A DNA stretch of 47,002 nucleotides from Bacteroidales bacterium (lineage in GTDB: Bacteria; Bacteroidota; Bacteroidia; Bacteroidales; UBA4181): contig JAFWVY010000031.1 of the NCBI GenBank assembly GCA_017523725.1, forward strand, positions 1 to 47,002. Direction: 5' to 3'. Of this stretch, positions 15,809 to 23,690 are shown piece after piece. The stretch's first letter is position 1. The number at the start of each line of letters is the position of its first letter. Position numbers and translations under genes: made by a program. Below the pieces are notes generated by a model. That model made no database searches, had not been told where the DNA came from, and saw only the letters and a program-made list of their open reading frames with translations.

Positions 15809-15839
15809 CAAAGATACGCATTATTCTGACGACAGCAAA
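15809..15839 (-). promoter_or_regulatory. Promoter of the nitroreductase-TonB receptor operon
   Basis: On the minus strand TTTG (15839-15836), a 19-base spacer, then TATCTTTG (15816-15809), an exact TAnnTTTG. It is the clearest primary-sigma promoter in the window and gives a leader of about 25 bases. Confidence 0.75.
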
Positions 15840-15892
15840 CCATGCCAGATTCCGTTACGGCCTGCATCAGACCTCCGCCTGATACAACCATG

Positions 15893-16594
15893 TCAGCCAA
15901 TCATCTTGAGCAAGAGTCTGTCGGGGACCGGGCCGCAGGCGGCCCGGACAGTTTCCTTTACGTAATCGAGTGATTCTGCCGGCGTGAGGTCTGATTTGAG
16001 CGAGTGCGGCACATAGTCGGGAAACGGAAGGTCCAATTCCTCGAACAGGGCTTCGGGCGTGCAGAAACTGCTCCGCTGCCAGCCCGAATACTTCTGTTCC
16101 GAACCACTGTAAACGCGGCTGATGACCCCGGTGACGAGGCGTGTCTGCATCTGAAGCCGGCCCAGCATGGCATCGGCGGCCGACTTCTTTATTCCCAGCA
16201 ATTTCCGGACATCTGCCACGGAGATGGCGTCATGCTCCTGCATATAATCCAGGATGCGCTGCTGGTCGGCCGACGGCTTGTATTTGGGCAGCGAACGACG
16301 CCAGTTCATCAGTTCCTTGTAAACATCCACCATCGCAAAGGAGGCCTTCCCACCCCAGAGGAACTTGCCATAGGCGATGTCGCAATTTTCTATGCATTCG
16401 ATCTTCCAGTCCCAAGGACCCAGGCTCTCTTCGGTGAACCAGAACTCCGGAAGTGTATGTTCTTCAATGGAATACCCCTCGATAGGATTGGCAAAAAACG
16501 GAATTATCCGATACTTGCGGATAAGCGCGAGCATGGACACCTGGCTCCGGACGACCGGAGTCAGGACTTCTCTTTCTATATGGTTTATCGGCAT
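15893..16594 (-). CDS. AlkZ-related protein
   Basis: About 233 residues from the ATG at 16594, which overlaps the end of the upstream gene by 10 bases; a longer start would run deep into that gene. The pattern GPWDWKIECIENCDIAYGKF is typical of proteins named AlkZ-related. A winged-helix part follows (ILDYMQEHDAISVADVRKLL), and a later SGWQRSSFCTPEALFEEL. It lacks the Q-x-Q glycosylase motif of the protein at 11563, so catalysis is unproved. DNA binding is the likely activity. It is probably co-translated with the DUF3089-nucleoside hydrolase fusion. Confidence 0.75.
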   Translation of the reverse strand: MPINHIEREVLTPVVRSQVSMLALIRKYRIIPFFANPIEGYSIEEHTLPEFWFTEESLGPWDWKIECIENCDIAYGKFLWGGKASFAMVDVYKELMNWRRSLPKYKPSADQQRILDYMQEHDAISVADVRKLLGIKKSAADAMLGRLQMQTRLVTGVISRVYSGSEQKYSGWQRSSFCTPEALFEELDLPFPDYVPHSLKSDLTPAESLDYVKETVRAACGPVPDRLLLKMIG

Positions 16595-18495
16595 AGTGTT
16601 CTTGTAGCATTTCTGATTCTCTCCAGCATGGCGGCATTCCACGCCTCTGTTCCAGGCAACTGATAGCGGCAGTTACCGCTGGCTGACGGGGTAAAAATGG
16701 TCTCGGCCTTGGAGGTGAAACTTACGGTGCCACGTTCCGAAAGCGAGAATATGGAATCGCCTTCCACGGCCTCGATGACAGCCATCGGATCCCACATCAT
16801 CTGACCCGTGTTGCAGTTGCACCGCAGATAGACCTGCTTGATGGGATGGCTGTCCGTACAGGAAATGTCGGCGATGACGTCCTCGGGCTTGTACTCGATG
16901 CCCTGCCCTACCTCCATAGGCGAAAAGACCATGTCAACATCCTGTGGCCACAGACGGAAGAAGTCCCGGGCAAAGGTGATGCCCTGGGCAAAGTTGAAGT
17001 CCGGCTCTACGGATTCGCCAAAGACGCCGCCCATGATATAGAGGCACTTGACTTTCTGACGGACCAGTTCCACGCCATTGAGAGGGGAATATTCGTCGGC
17101 ACCGGACAGCAGCAGCTGAGAGAGCGAAGTCACAAACCCGACGGAGCAGATGCTCACGGAGTGGTCGGGCTGCGCGGCGAGAAGACGCCGGTAGAGCTGC
17201 CAGCCGTCGGGAAGCGTCGAATAGTCGCTGACATAGTGCCGGAAGAGCGGCTGGCCGCCGTCATCGGCATAGGCCGGCATGGCACTGTAGTCTATCCAGA
17301 CCTGCGGCGCAGAGATACCCTCACGGACAAGGCCGATGGGCACATCCGGCCGTCCGGAATACGTATTCATCACGTCCACCACCGCCGCGCCGCTCTCGCC
17401 CTGACGGTTCACGACGACACCGAGCAGGCTGCATTGGCCATTTTTCTCGTAGTGGTTGAGCAGTTCCAGCGCGAACAGGTCGTCCGTGGAAGACACCACG
17501 TCGGTGTCGAGAATGACGCGCGGGATGTCGCTCTGATGCTGTCTGCGCCATTCATGCGCCCGGACATTGATATTCTCCTGCAGACATTCGCTGTAGAGCC
17601 AGGGCTCGCAGCTGTGGATGTCACCCACGTTGATGATATCGCGGTAAGGCGGATATTCCGAACCATCGTACCCGCTGACCACCAGCACATGATGCTCCGG
17701 CGAGACGACGACGGTGATGCTGTCGTGCAGCGTGGCCGGCGTATCGTCGGTATGCCAGTTCACGGGGTTGATGCAGATGTCGGAAGCAGCAATATAAGGC
17801 TTGATGTACTTCACGTCCTTCACCGTGTTGTAGCAGATGGTGACGCCGATGTCCGACGCCCGCTCGGCGGGACGGATATGGCTGCATGCGGCCATGTCGG
17901 TCTCTGTCACCTTATAGCCCAGCACATAGGCCGCGGCCAGTTGGCCGTAGGTCTCGTCGCTCATGTGTTTCAGCAGTTCCACGACGGCGATGCCTCCCTG
18001 GCTGAATCCCGCAATAATCAGCGGACGCGTCTGGTCGCGCTGCGCCTGGAACCGGTCGAAAGCGGCACAGACATCGGCCATGGGAAGCCGCAGGCGCCTC
18101 TGGACGGTGTCCTCGTTCTTCGACACCCAGGCATCGATGGTGGTATGACGGTAATAAGGCGCATAGAAACGGTTGCCGGGAGCCATATAGTCCGCCACTT
18201 TGTTGATTTCTATGGCCATATGCTCCCGGTGCACAGGATTCCACACATCGGCGTAATGGCTCACCAAGCTGTCTTCGGTCTGCCAGTCCACCTCCCACGT
18301 CGATACGATGTAGAAAACATCGGCGCCCGTGCCTTCGGGGTCGCCGTCCACTGTAACCCAAAGCGTTGTATCGGCATAGTCCGGCGCCTTCGGGATGAAT
18401 TCCGCCGCCGGGGAATGTCGGTGTCCCGTACTGCAGGACAGCAGCCACAAGGTTGAAATAATGGTCAGGAGAAAAGCGATGGTACGGCGTTTCAT
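16585..18495 (-). CDS. Exported DUF3089 hydrolase-nucleoside hydrolase fusion lipoprotein
   Basis: About 636 residues from the ATG at 18495. The signal peptide ends in WLLSC (Cys21). Residues about 30-310 form a DUF3089 alpha/beta hydrolase: nucleophile Ser165 in IIAGFSQGG and the family motif INPVNWHTDD. Residues about 322-636 form an inosine-uridine-type nucleoside hydrolase: VILDTDVVSSTDDLFALELL carries Asp330, Asp332 and Asp339 of the calcium site, EPDFNFAQ lies in the ribose region, and Asp569 in MMWDPMAV matches the last metal ligand. Both active sites therefore look intact. It lies 52 bases behind queE on the same strand. A link to nucleoside or queuosine salvage is an inference from position. 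Confidence 0.85.
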   Translation of the reverse strand: MKRRTIAFLLTIISTLWLLSCSTGHRHSPAAEFIPKAPDYADTTLWVTVDGDPEGTGADVFYIVSTWEVDWQTEDSLVSHYADVWNPVHREHMAIEINKVADYMAPGNRFYAPYYRHTTIDAWVSKNEDTVQRRLRLPMADVCAAFDRFQAQRDQTRPLIIAGFSQGGIAVVELLKHMSDETYGQLAAAYVLGYKVTETDMAACSHIRPAERASDIGVTICYNTVKDVKYIKPYIAASDICINPVNWHTDDTPATLHDSITVVVSPEHHVLVVSGYDGSEYPPYRDIINVGDIHSCEPWLYSECLQENINVRAHEWRRQHQSDIPRVILDTDVVSSTDDLFALELLNHYEKNGQCSLLGVVVNRQGESGAAVVDVMNTYSGRPDVPIGLVREGISAPQVWIDYSAMPAYADDGGQPLFRHYVSDYSTLPDGWQLYRRLLAAQPDHSVSICSVGFVTSLSQLLLSGADEYSPLNGVELVRQKVKCLYIMGGVFGESVEPDFNFAQGITFARDFFRLWPQDVDMVFSPMEVGQGIEYKPEDVIADISCTDSHPIKQVYLRCNCNTGQMMWDPMAVIEAVEGDSIFSLSERGTVSFTSKAETIFTPSASGNCRYQLPGTEAWNAAMLERIRNATRTLCR

Positions 18496-18547
18496 GGTGT
18501 AGGTCAATATGTTTTAAAACAGCAGTGGTTGATTCGGCCTCAGCGTT

Positions 18548-19177
18548 TCAGCGGATGCCGATGTATTTGTGCATCTGGAGCGAAAGCCGCCACCAGGGAT
18601 GGGCGAGAATGTATTTCACGACCAGCGTTTCGTTGGCGCAGGAACACGGCTGCAGAAAATAGTGGGTGGCCGTAATGATGTCGCGCCAAGGCTCGACCAG
18701 CCGTTCCGCAGCCGTCCAGTCTCCGGAACCGGCATCAAAGTCGGAGTCGGAGTCGGCATCGGATGCTGTCTCCGTAAAGACCACCTTGACCTCGTCCGCC
18801 TGCTTCAGGACAACCTCGCTGCCCTGTTTCGGGGAGCAGGTTACCCAGTCGATACCGGCGGGAAGCAGCCGCGTGCCGTTGGTTTCGATGTGGATGGGAA
18901 CCGGGACACGCTTCTTCAAGGCTTCGAGGAGCGACTCGTCCACCTGCAGCGCCGGTTCTCCTCCGGTCAGGACAATGATCCGGGGCTCTCCGCAACCGGC
19001 CACCTCCTGCGCAATCTCTTCGGCCGTCATCTCCCGGGAAACCGAGAAGTCGGTGTCACAGAAGGGACAGGCGAGGTTGCATCCGCTGAAACGCACAAAC
19101 ACAGCAGGCTTTCCGGCGTGGAACCCCTCCCCTTGCAGCGAAAAGAAAATCTCGTTGATGCGGTAGCGCCGTGCCAT
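18548..19177 (-). CDS. queE: 7-carboxy-7-deazaguanine synthase QueE
   Basis: A 209-residue radical SAM enzyme that converts 6-carboxytetrahydropterin to 7-carboxy-7-deazaguanine in preQ0 synthesis. The substrate-side motif FFSLQGEGFHAGKP precedes the cluster motif GCNLACPFCDTD (C-x3-C-x2-C), and VLTGGEPALQ is the SAM GGE motif. It carries a short acidic Asp/Ser insertion (about residues 132-145, DADSDSDFDAGSGDW) encoded by a small tandem repeat. It starts 9 bases after queD. It has no signal peptide and acts in the cytoplasm. Confidence 0.95.
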   Translation of the reverse strand: MARRYRINEIFFSLQGEGFHAGKPAVFVRFSGCNLACPFCDTDFSVSREMTAEEIAQEVAGCGEPRIIVLTGGEPALQVDESLLEALKKRVPVPIHIETNGTRLLPAGIDWVTCSPKQGSEVVLKQADEVKVVFTETASDADSDSDFDAGSGDWTAAERLVEPWRDIITATHYFLQPCSCANETLVVKYILAHPWWRLSLQMHKYIGIR

Positions 19178-19186
19178 CGTCCCGAC

Positions 19187-19519
19187 TCAGTCGCGTTCGT
19201 AAATGGCCACGTTGCCTGCGCTCTCCTGGACGCTGACCTTGTAGCAATTCTCCACATGGTCGCAGATCCAGCGGGCCATGTTCTCGGCCGACGGATTGCA
19301 CGGCAGTACCTCGTTGATATATTTGTGGTCGAAGGTTTCCTTGACAATGCGCTTGATGTGCGTAAAGTCGGTCACCATGCCGTCGGCGTTGAGTTCGGCC
19401 GCCTTGCAATAGACCACAATCTTCCAGTTGTGGCCGTGCAGCGACTCACACTTGCTGTCGTAACTGAGCATCAGGTTGTGAGCTGCGGAGATTTCGATGG
19501 TTTTTTCTACGTAGTACAT
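19187..19519 (-). CDS. queD: 6-carboxytetrahydropterin synthase QueD
   Basis: About 110 residues from MYYVEK at 19519; an ATG three codons earlier (19528) is less like the family N-terminus. QueD converts dihydroneopterin triphosphate to 6-carboxytetrahydropterin. The zinc ligands are visible: His in EISAAHNL and two His in LHGHNW. The catalytic Cys precedes them in SKCESLHGHN. DFTHIKRIVKETFDHKYIN and NPSAENMARWI are conserved later motifs. It lies between queC and queE. Confidence 0.95.
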   Translation of the reverse strand: MYYVEKTIEISAAHNLMLSYDSKCESLHGHNWKIVVYCKAAELNADGMVTDFTHIKRIVKETFDHKYINEVLPCNPSAENMARWICDHVENCYKVSVQESAGNVAIYERD

Positions 19520-19533
19520 TGTTATCAAACTAT

Positions 19534-20199
19534 TTATTCATAAATCGTCGTGTCTTCGATGCCGGCTTCCCGGAGCGCTTCGATGCGTTCCCGGCAGGTG
19601 TCGCAGGTGCCGCAGTGGTGCGTGCCGCCGCGGTAGCAGCTCCAGGTCTTGCTGTAGTCGATGCCAAGGGCCTTGCCGTGACGGGCGATGTCGGCTTTGG
19701 TGAGGCCTGTGTAGGGCGTGACAAGCCGGACGCCGTTGTAGGTCCCGGCCTTCACCGCCTCATCCATCGCATGGACGAATGCCGGACGGCAGTCGGGATA
19801 GATGGCGTGGTCGCCGGCATGGTTGGCCATCATGATGCGCGAAAGGCTTTCGTTTTCGGCCAGCCCGGCGGCAATGGCCAGCATGATGCCGTTGCGGAAA
19901 GGAACGACCGTCGAACGCATGTTCTCCTCATCGTAACTGCCCTCCGGGATAGCCTCCGCCCCTTCGAGCAGCGCACTGTGGAAATACTTTGAGATAAACT
20001 CAAGGGGAATAATCAGATGTCTGACACCCAATTGTTTGCAATGAAATGCGGCACAGGCTATCTCCTTCTTGTTATGGTTGCTGCCGTAGTCGAAACTCAC
20101 GGCCAGCGCGATGCGGTCGCGGTATTCGTAGAGCATCGTCGTGGAATCCATGCCTCCGGATAGGACGAGAATGGTATCCTTTGTGGAAGAGGTCGTCAT
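19534..20199 (-). CDS. queC: 7-cyano-7-deazaguanine synthase QueC
   Basis: A 221-residue ATP-dependent enzyme that makes preQ0 from 7-carboxy-7-deazaguanine and ammonia. The PP-loop is [10 protein letters not shown] near residues 13-22. The C-terminal zinc site is [19 protein letters not shown], with the four Cys ligands of the family. Its start overlaps the queF stop by 4 bases, so translation is coupled. Length and motifs are normal for QueC. Confidence 0.96.
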   Translation of the reverse strand: MTTSSTKDTILVLSGGMDSTTMLYEYRDRIALAVSFDYGSNHNKKEIACAAFHCKQLGVRHLIIPLEFISKYFHSALLEGAEAIPEGSYDEENMRSTVVPFRNGIMLAIAAGLAENESLSRIMMANHAGDHAIYPDCRPAFVHAMDEAVKAGTYNGVRLVTPYTGLTKADIARHGKALGIDYSKTWSCYRGGTHHCGTCDTCRERIEALREAGIEDTTIYE

Positions 20200-20669
20200 C
20201 GCAGCGTCTCCTCCATCCGCGAGAGCAGACGGCTCTTCTTCAGGGCCTCATGCTCCGCATCGGCATAATTGGCGAAAGGATGAATGGTGATGCCGCCCCT
20301 TGGAGAGAAGATGCCTGTCACCTCCAGGTAGCGCGGATTCATCAGTTTCACGAGGTCTTTCATGATGATGTTGACGCAATCTTCATGGAAATCGCCGTGG
20401 TTGCGAAACGAGAAAAGATAGAGTTTCAACGACTTGCTTTCGACCATCCGCTCACGCGGGATGTAACTGATGACGATTTCGGCAAAGTCGGGCTGGCCGG
20501 TCAGCGGGCAGAGCGTCGTGAACTCCGGGCAGTGGAACGTCACCAGATATTCGTTCTCGGGATGTTTGTTGAGAAAAGTCTCCAGCATCTCCGGCGCATA
20601 GGTGTCAGGGTACTTGGTCCGGCGGTCTCCGAGCAGGGTGATGCCTGCAAGTTCTTCTTTTGTACGCAT
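20196..20669 (-). CDS. queF: NADPH-dependent preQ0 reductase QueF
   Basis: A 157-residue type I (unimodular) QueF that reduces the nitrile of preQ0 to the aminomethyl group of preQ1. The catalytic Cys is in [15 protein letters not shown], and the QueF motif ESKSLKLY is complete; [13 protein letters not shown] follows. It is the first gene of queF-queC-queD-queE, so the order puts the last step of the preQ1 branch first. The leader has an exact -7 box and a possible pseudoknot touching the start codon. Confidence 0.96.
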   Translation of the reverse strand: MRTKEELAGITLLGDRRTKYPDTYAPEMLETFLNKHPENEYLVTFHCPEFTTLCPLTGQPDFAEIVISYIPRERMVESKSLKLYLFSFRNHGDFHEDCVNIIMKDLVKLMNPRYLEVTGIFSPRGGITIHPFANYADAEHEALKKSRLLSRMEETLR

Positions 20670-20722
20670 GTTGTTTTCAGTTTGTTATGAGGGAGGAAAA
20701 ACAATAGCTCCCGTTGTGATTT
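20670..20722 (-). ncRNA. Candidate H-type pseudoknot leader of the que operon
   Basis: On the minus strand GGGAG (20712-20708) pairs with CTCCC (20695-20691) around a 12-base loop. The loop contains TTGTTTT (20704-20698), which is the exact complement of AAAACAA (20677-20671) just before the queF ATG. Between them lies an A-rich joining strand with ATAACAAA. The order stem-loop, A-rich tail, tail pairing to loop is that of preQ1-I riboswitches, and the tail pairing would cover the ribosome entry site. The preQ1-I core consensus is not clearly matched, so this is a candidate only. Confidence 0.35.
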
Positions 20723-20727
20723 ACGCA

Positions 20728-20735
20728 CAAAGATA
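20728..20735 (-). promoter_or_regulatory. -7 box of the que operon promoter
   Basis: TATCTTTG on the minus strand (20735-20728) is an exact TAnnTTTG about 60 bases before queF. No TTTG was seen at the expected -33 position. The flanking bases GCATTATCTTTG also occur at the -7 box of the gene starting at 36685. Confidence 0.6.
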
Positions 20736-20786
20736 ATGCTTTTTACAGAATAGGTCCCGGACGACGGCCAAGGATGCCGTACTGAG

Positions 20787-22403
20787 CTATTTCCTGATTC
20801 TCAACACAGGCGCGATGTCATTCACCTGCCTGGGCAGGGTCACCACAAGCCCTTCTGCGGTCTGGCTTGCTTTTACCGTTCCGTAACCAAGCAGATAGAC
20901 ACTGCTGATGGATTTGCCGAAATCGGGATTTCCCTTGGCCAGGCTGCGGACAACCAGTTTCCCGTCCTCAGGCCAGCCCATGGCGGTAACATAGAGATAC
21001 TGCTTCGTCTGGTTGAAACGGATATCGCGACTGTTCATGCGGTTATACTGGCTGTCGTTGAATCCCTGGGCATTGAGCCTGATGTCAGCCTCGGCAACCG
21101 GGCCCTCGCCGAAACGGCTCCACGGACGGGTGCCGAAAATGCTCTCACCGTTTTGTTTCATCCATACCTCAAGTTCATCGAGAAACTTGGCCTCCTTCTC
21201 ATCGTAGGTACCGTCGGCACGCAAGGGAATGTTCAGCAGCAGACAGCCATTCTTGCTGACGATGTCCACCAGCTGGCGGACAACCATGGCGGCAGTCTTG
21301 TACCGGCCGCGTTCATAAACCGACGTGTTATAGTGCCAGTCGCCGATGCAGTTGCACGTCTGCCACGGCTCATCGACAATCTCGTTCGGCGCACCCCGTT
21401 CCACGTCCCATGTCAAGGCCTTGCGCTGCTCCCCGTCCAGAATCTTTCCGAATACGACGGCGCGGGGATTCTTGTTGTAAAAATGAGTGGCGATTTTCAT
21501 GCCCGCATCGCTGATGTTGTAAAAAGGCAGCACCGTCACGTCAAAATAGATAAGATCAGGCTGATAGCGGTTGATGGCATCAAGGGTCCGGTCGTAGAAG
21601 TTGGTTACAAACTCCTGAGTGGGCATGGCCGCCCCGTGAGTCCAGTCCCACTGACTATGTATCTGCGAGTTACTCCAACTGCGTTCACTGAGCGGATGGT
21701 TCTGTGCATAGAGGTTCTGCGGATCGAGTCCTTCCCACCATTTACCAATGCCGTCTGCCTTGGTCAAGTGACCGTCGTAATATACGCCTGCCTTTGATCC
21801 GCTCTGGTCGTAGCGCTGGGATGGCTCATACCACGTCCAGGCATGGTCGGCATGGAACGAGATGCCGAGCGGAAGCCCGTATTTTTTGGCAGCGGCCGCC
21901 CATTCGGCAAGGATATCGCGCTTGGGACCGATCTTCATGGAATTCCACTCCTGATAACGGGAATCCCAGAGGTCGAAGTTGTCGTGATGGTTGCCCAATA
22001 CAAAGAAATATTGCGCACCGACACGTTTATAGCGCGCCACCAGGCTGTCGGCATTCCACCGTTCAGCTTTGAAGAGCGGCAGCACATCCTTGAAACCAAA
22101 CTCCGAAGGATGTCCGTAATGCTGCCGGTGGTAATTGGCCTGGTCGGAGCCTTCGATGTAGAGCCCGCGGGCCATCCAGTCGCCGGAACCCTCCACGCAC
22201 TGCGGCCCCCAGTGGGCCCAAATACCGAACTTGGCGTTGCGGAACCATTCGGGCGTTTCGTGCGTCATGAGCGATTCCCAGGTGGGCTCGTACTTTCCTC
22301 TCATCATGGGCTCATGCGCCTCGGACACCGGCACCTCATAGGTCTGGGCCGACACATGCCATGCTGCCAGAATAAGGATGCATGCTGACAATTTCCTGAA
22401 CAT
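20787..22403 (-). CDS. GH29 alpha-L-fucosidase
   Basis: A 538-residue exported enzyme with a signal peptide (cut near HVSAQ). The GH29 barrel begins with WESLMTHETPEWFRNAKFGI; GNHHDNFDLWDS (His139, His140) is the substrate-binding motif, and Asp288 in DLIYFDVTVL is the expected nucleophile. CLLLNIPLRADG marks the end of the catalytic barrel, and a C-terminal beta domain follows from about residue 430. The usual KHHDGF is changed to NHHDNF, and the acid-base residue cannot be placed by eye. It lies after a strong terminator that separates it from the URO-D-like gene. Confidence 0.93.
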   Translation of the reverse strand: MFRKLSACILILAAWHVSAQTYEVPVSEAHEPMMRGKYEPTWESLMTHETPEWFRNAKFGIWAHWGPQCVEGSGDWMARGLYIEGSDQANYHRQHYGHPSEFGFKDVLPLFKAERWNADSLVARYKRVGAQYFFVLGNHHDNFDLWDSRYQEWNSMKIGPKRDILAEWAAAAKKYGLPLGISFHADHAWTWYEPSQRYDQSGSKAGVYYDGHLTKADGIGKWWEGLDPQNLYAQNHPLSERSWSNSQIHSQWDWTHGAAMPTQEFVTNFYDRTLDAINRYQPDLIYFDVTVLPFYNISDAGMKIATHFYNKNPRAVVFGKILDGEQRKALTWDVERGAPNEIVDEPWQTCNCIGDWHYNTSVYERGRYKTAAMVVRQLVDIVSKNGCLLLNIPLRADGTYDEKEAKFLDELEVWMKQNGESIFGTRPWSRFGEGPVAEADIRLNAQGFNDSQYNRMNSRDIRFNQTKQYLYVTAMGWPEDGKLVVRSLAKGNPDFGKSISSVYLLGYGTVKASQTAEGLVVTLPRQVNDIAPVLRIRK

Positions 22404-22466
22404 AGCTTCTGTTTTTCTTGACTCGTAAAATTAGGACTTTCTTTGCAAGACAGACACCAATCGCCG

Positions 22467-22515
22467 AAAAAAAAAACATCCCGTCTCCGTCCGGAATTGG
22501 GAAAGGAGCGGGATG
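22467..22515 (-). terminator. Strong intrinsic terminator after the URO-D-like gene
   Basis: On the minus strand CATCCCG (22515-22509) pairs with CGGGATG (22483-22477), with further TCC/GGA pairing inside, and ten T residues follow (22476-22467). It is 33 bases past the stop of the gene at 22549. Confidence 0.85.
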
Positions 22516-22548
22516 CTTCTGCAGGCGTGCCGGCTGCACGCAAACGGA

Positions 22549-23580
22549 TTAACGTCCGTGGGCCGTGCTGACCGCTGCGTGGATGTTGTCGGTGATACGG
22601 AGCGGATTAGGCACAGAGCAATCGGCGCCGATCATCATCTTGCCGCGGGGGCCGTTCGCGATGATTTCGCGGGTCATCTCGGCAATCTTCTCAGGAGATG
22701 CAGTGCCGATTTCTTTCTTGCGGTCGAATCCGCCGAGCACCGGCCGGCCGAACATCTTGCAAGTCTCGGTCATGAGCTGGGGTTTGCCGTCAATGTTCAG
22801 AGGAACATTCACAATCTTGCCCGGATAGTCCAGATAGCGGGTCAGGTCGTCCATCGGGCCTTCCCAGTCGCAGATGTGCAGAATAGTCACTTTGGTGCCT
22901 TCGTTGGCCGCGGTCATCACTTTCATGTCGTAGGGACGGATGAAGGTCTCGAAAAAGCCGCCCGGGACAGGCAGATCGTAGAATTTCATCTCGCCACCCT
23001 GCGTCGCGGTAAAGAACGCCTCGATACCGGCCGCTTTGCATTCGCGGATGAACCAGAGGATGGCCTGGGTATAGTTGTCGAACATCCGCTTGAAAGCCTC
23101 GGGTTTCTCTACGGCGAAACCGGGCAGACGGTCGTCGCCCATCCCCTGACGGGCCACCTGATAGGTACTCAGAATGGTGGGAACCACATAGACATCCTTG
23201 CCGATGAGACGGTGTACTTCTTTAACCACTTCGAGCGTAGGACGGTAGTAATCCTCGGGGACGAGCGGCGTTTCCATCGTCAGTTCATCGATATGCGGCA
23301 TCGGCTGCTCGGTCTGGATCTTCACCATGTCGGCACCACCTTGCAGGAACAGATTGATGCTGGCCTGGACCGCGCCTTCGCCCACTTTCTGGTTGTTGCC
23401 GAAATGGCCGAAGAAGAACGCCGGGACATAAGATGTGTCGAGCGTACCGGCCAGAAAACGGTCGATGATTTCTTTCTTGTCGGCCGGAATCGAGACAGCC
23501 ACAGGTTTGCAAGTACATGCCGCGGCGAACAGGACAACGCCCATAAGCAGCAGGGCGAGAAGGGATTTGAAATTTTTCAT
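22549..23580 (-). CDS. Exported URO-D/MtaA-like protein with zinc ligands
   Basis: A 343-residue protein of the uroporphyrinogen decarboxylase superfamily. The N-terminus is an export signal ending LFAAACTC, a slightly imperfect lipobox with Cys22, so it should be in the envelope. His235-x-Cys237 (LHICDWEG) and Cys321 (GADCSVPNP) match the H-x-C...C zinc site of the methyltransferases MtaA and CmuA, not the decarboxylase. Other family motifs are GGADMVKIQTE and GGFFETFIRPYD. Methyl transfer to a cobalamin or thiol is the known activity of zinc-bearing relatives; outside the cytoplasm the acceptor is unclear. It is flanked by fucosidase and rhamnosidase genes. Confidence 0.85.
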   Translation of the reverse strand: MKNFKSLLALLLMGVVLFAAACTCKPVAVSIPADKKEIIDRFLAGTLDTSYVPAFFFGHFGNNQKVGEGAVQASINLFLQGGADMVKIQTEQPMPHIDELTMETPLVPEDYYRPTLEVVKEVHRLIGKDVYVVPTILSTYQVARQGMGDDRLPGFAVEKPEAFKRMFDNYTQAILWFIRECKAAGIEAFFTATQGGEMKFYDLPVPGGFFETFIRPYDMKVMTAANEGTKVTILHICDWEGPMDDLTRYLDYPGKIVNVPLNIDGKPQLMTETCKMFGRPVLGGFDRKKEIGTASPEKIAEMTREIIANGPRGKMMIGADCSVPNPLRITDNIHAAVSTAHGR

Positions 23581-23690
23581 GTGTTTAAAAAATTATTATT
23601 GATTGGTCATTAAATGAGGGCGCAAGATAATATTTTTTACAAAACGAATCCTAAGGCTGGGACGGTCCTGCCGGCAGCCGTCAACCAGAT

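Noticed and set aside
20670..20722. Calling the queF leader a canonical preQ1-I riboswitch
   Set aside because: The geometry fits, but the conserved loop core is not matched and no covariance test was possible; kept only as a candidate.
20740..20786. ACGGC/GCCGT stem after the fucosidase gene
   Set aside because: Only 5 bp and no U-tract; too weak to call a terminator.
23640..23690. GC-rich partial hairpin (GACGG...CCGTC) before the URO-D-like gene
   Set aside because: The stem is short and interrupted, with no U-tract; chance is likely.
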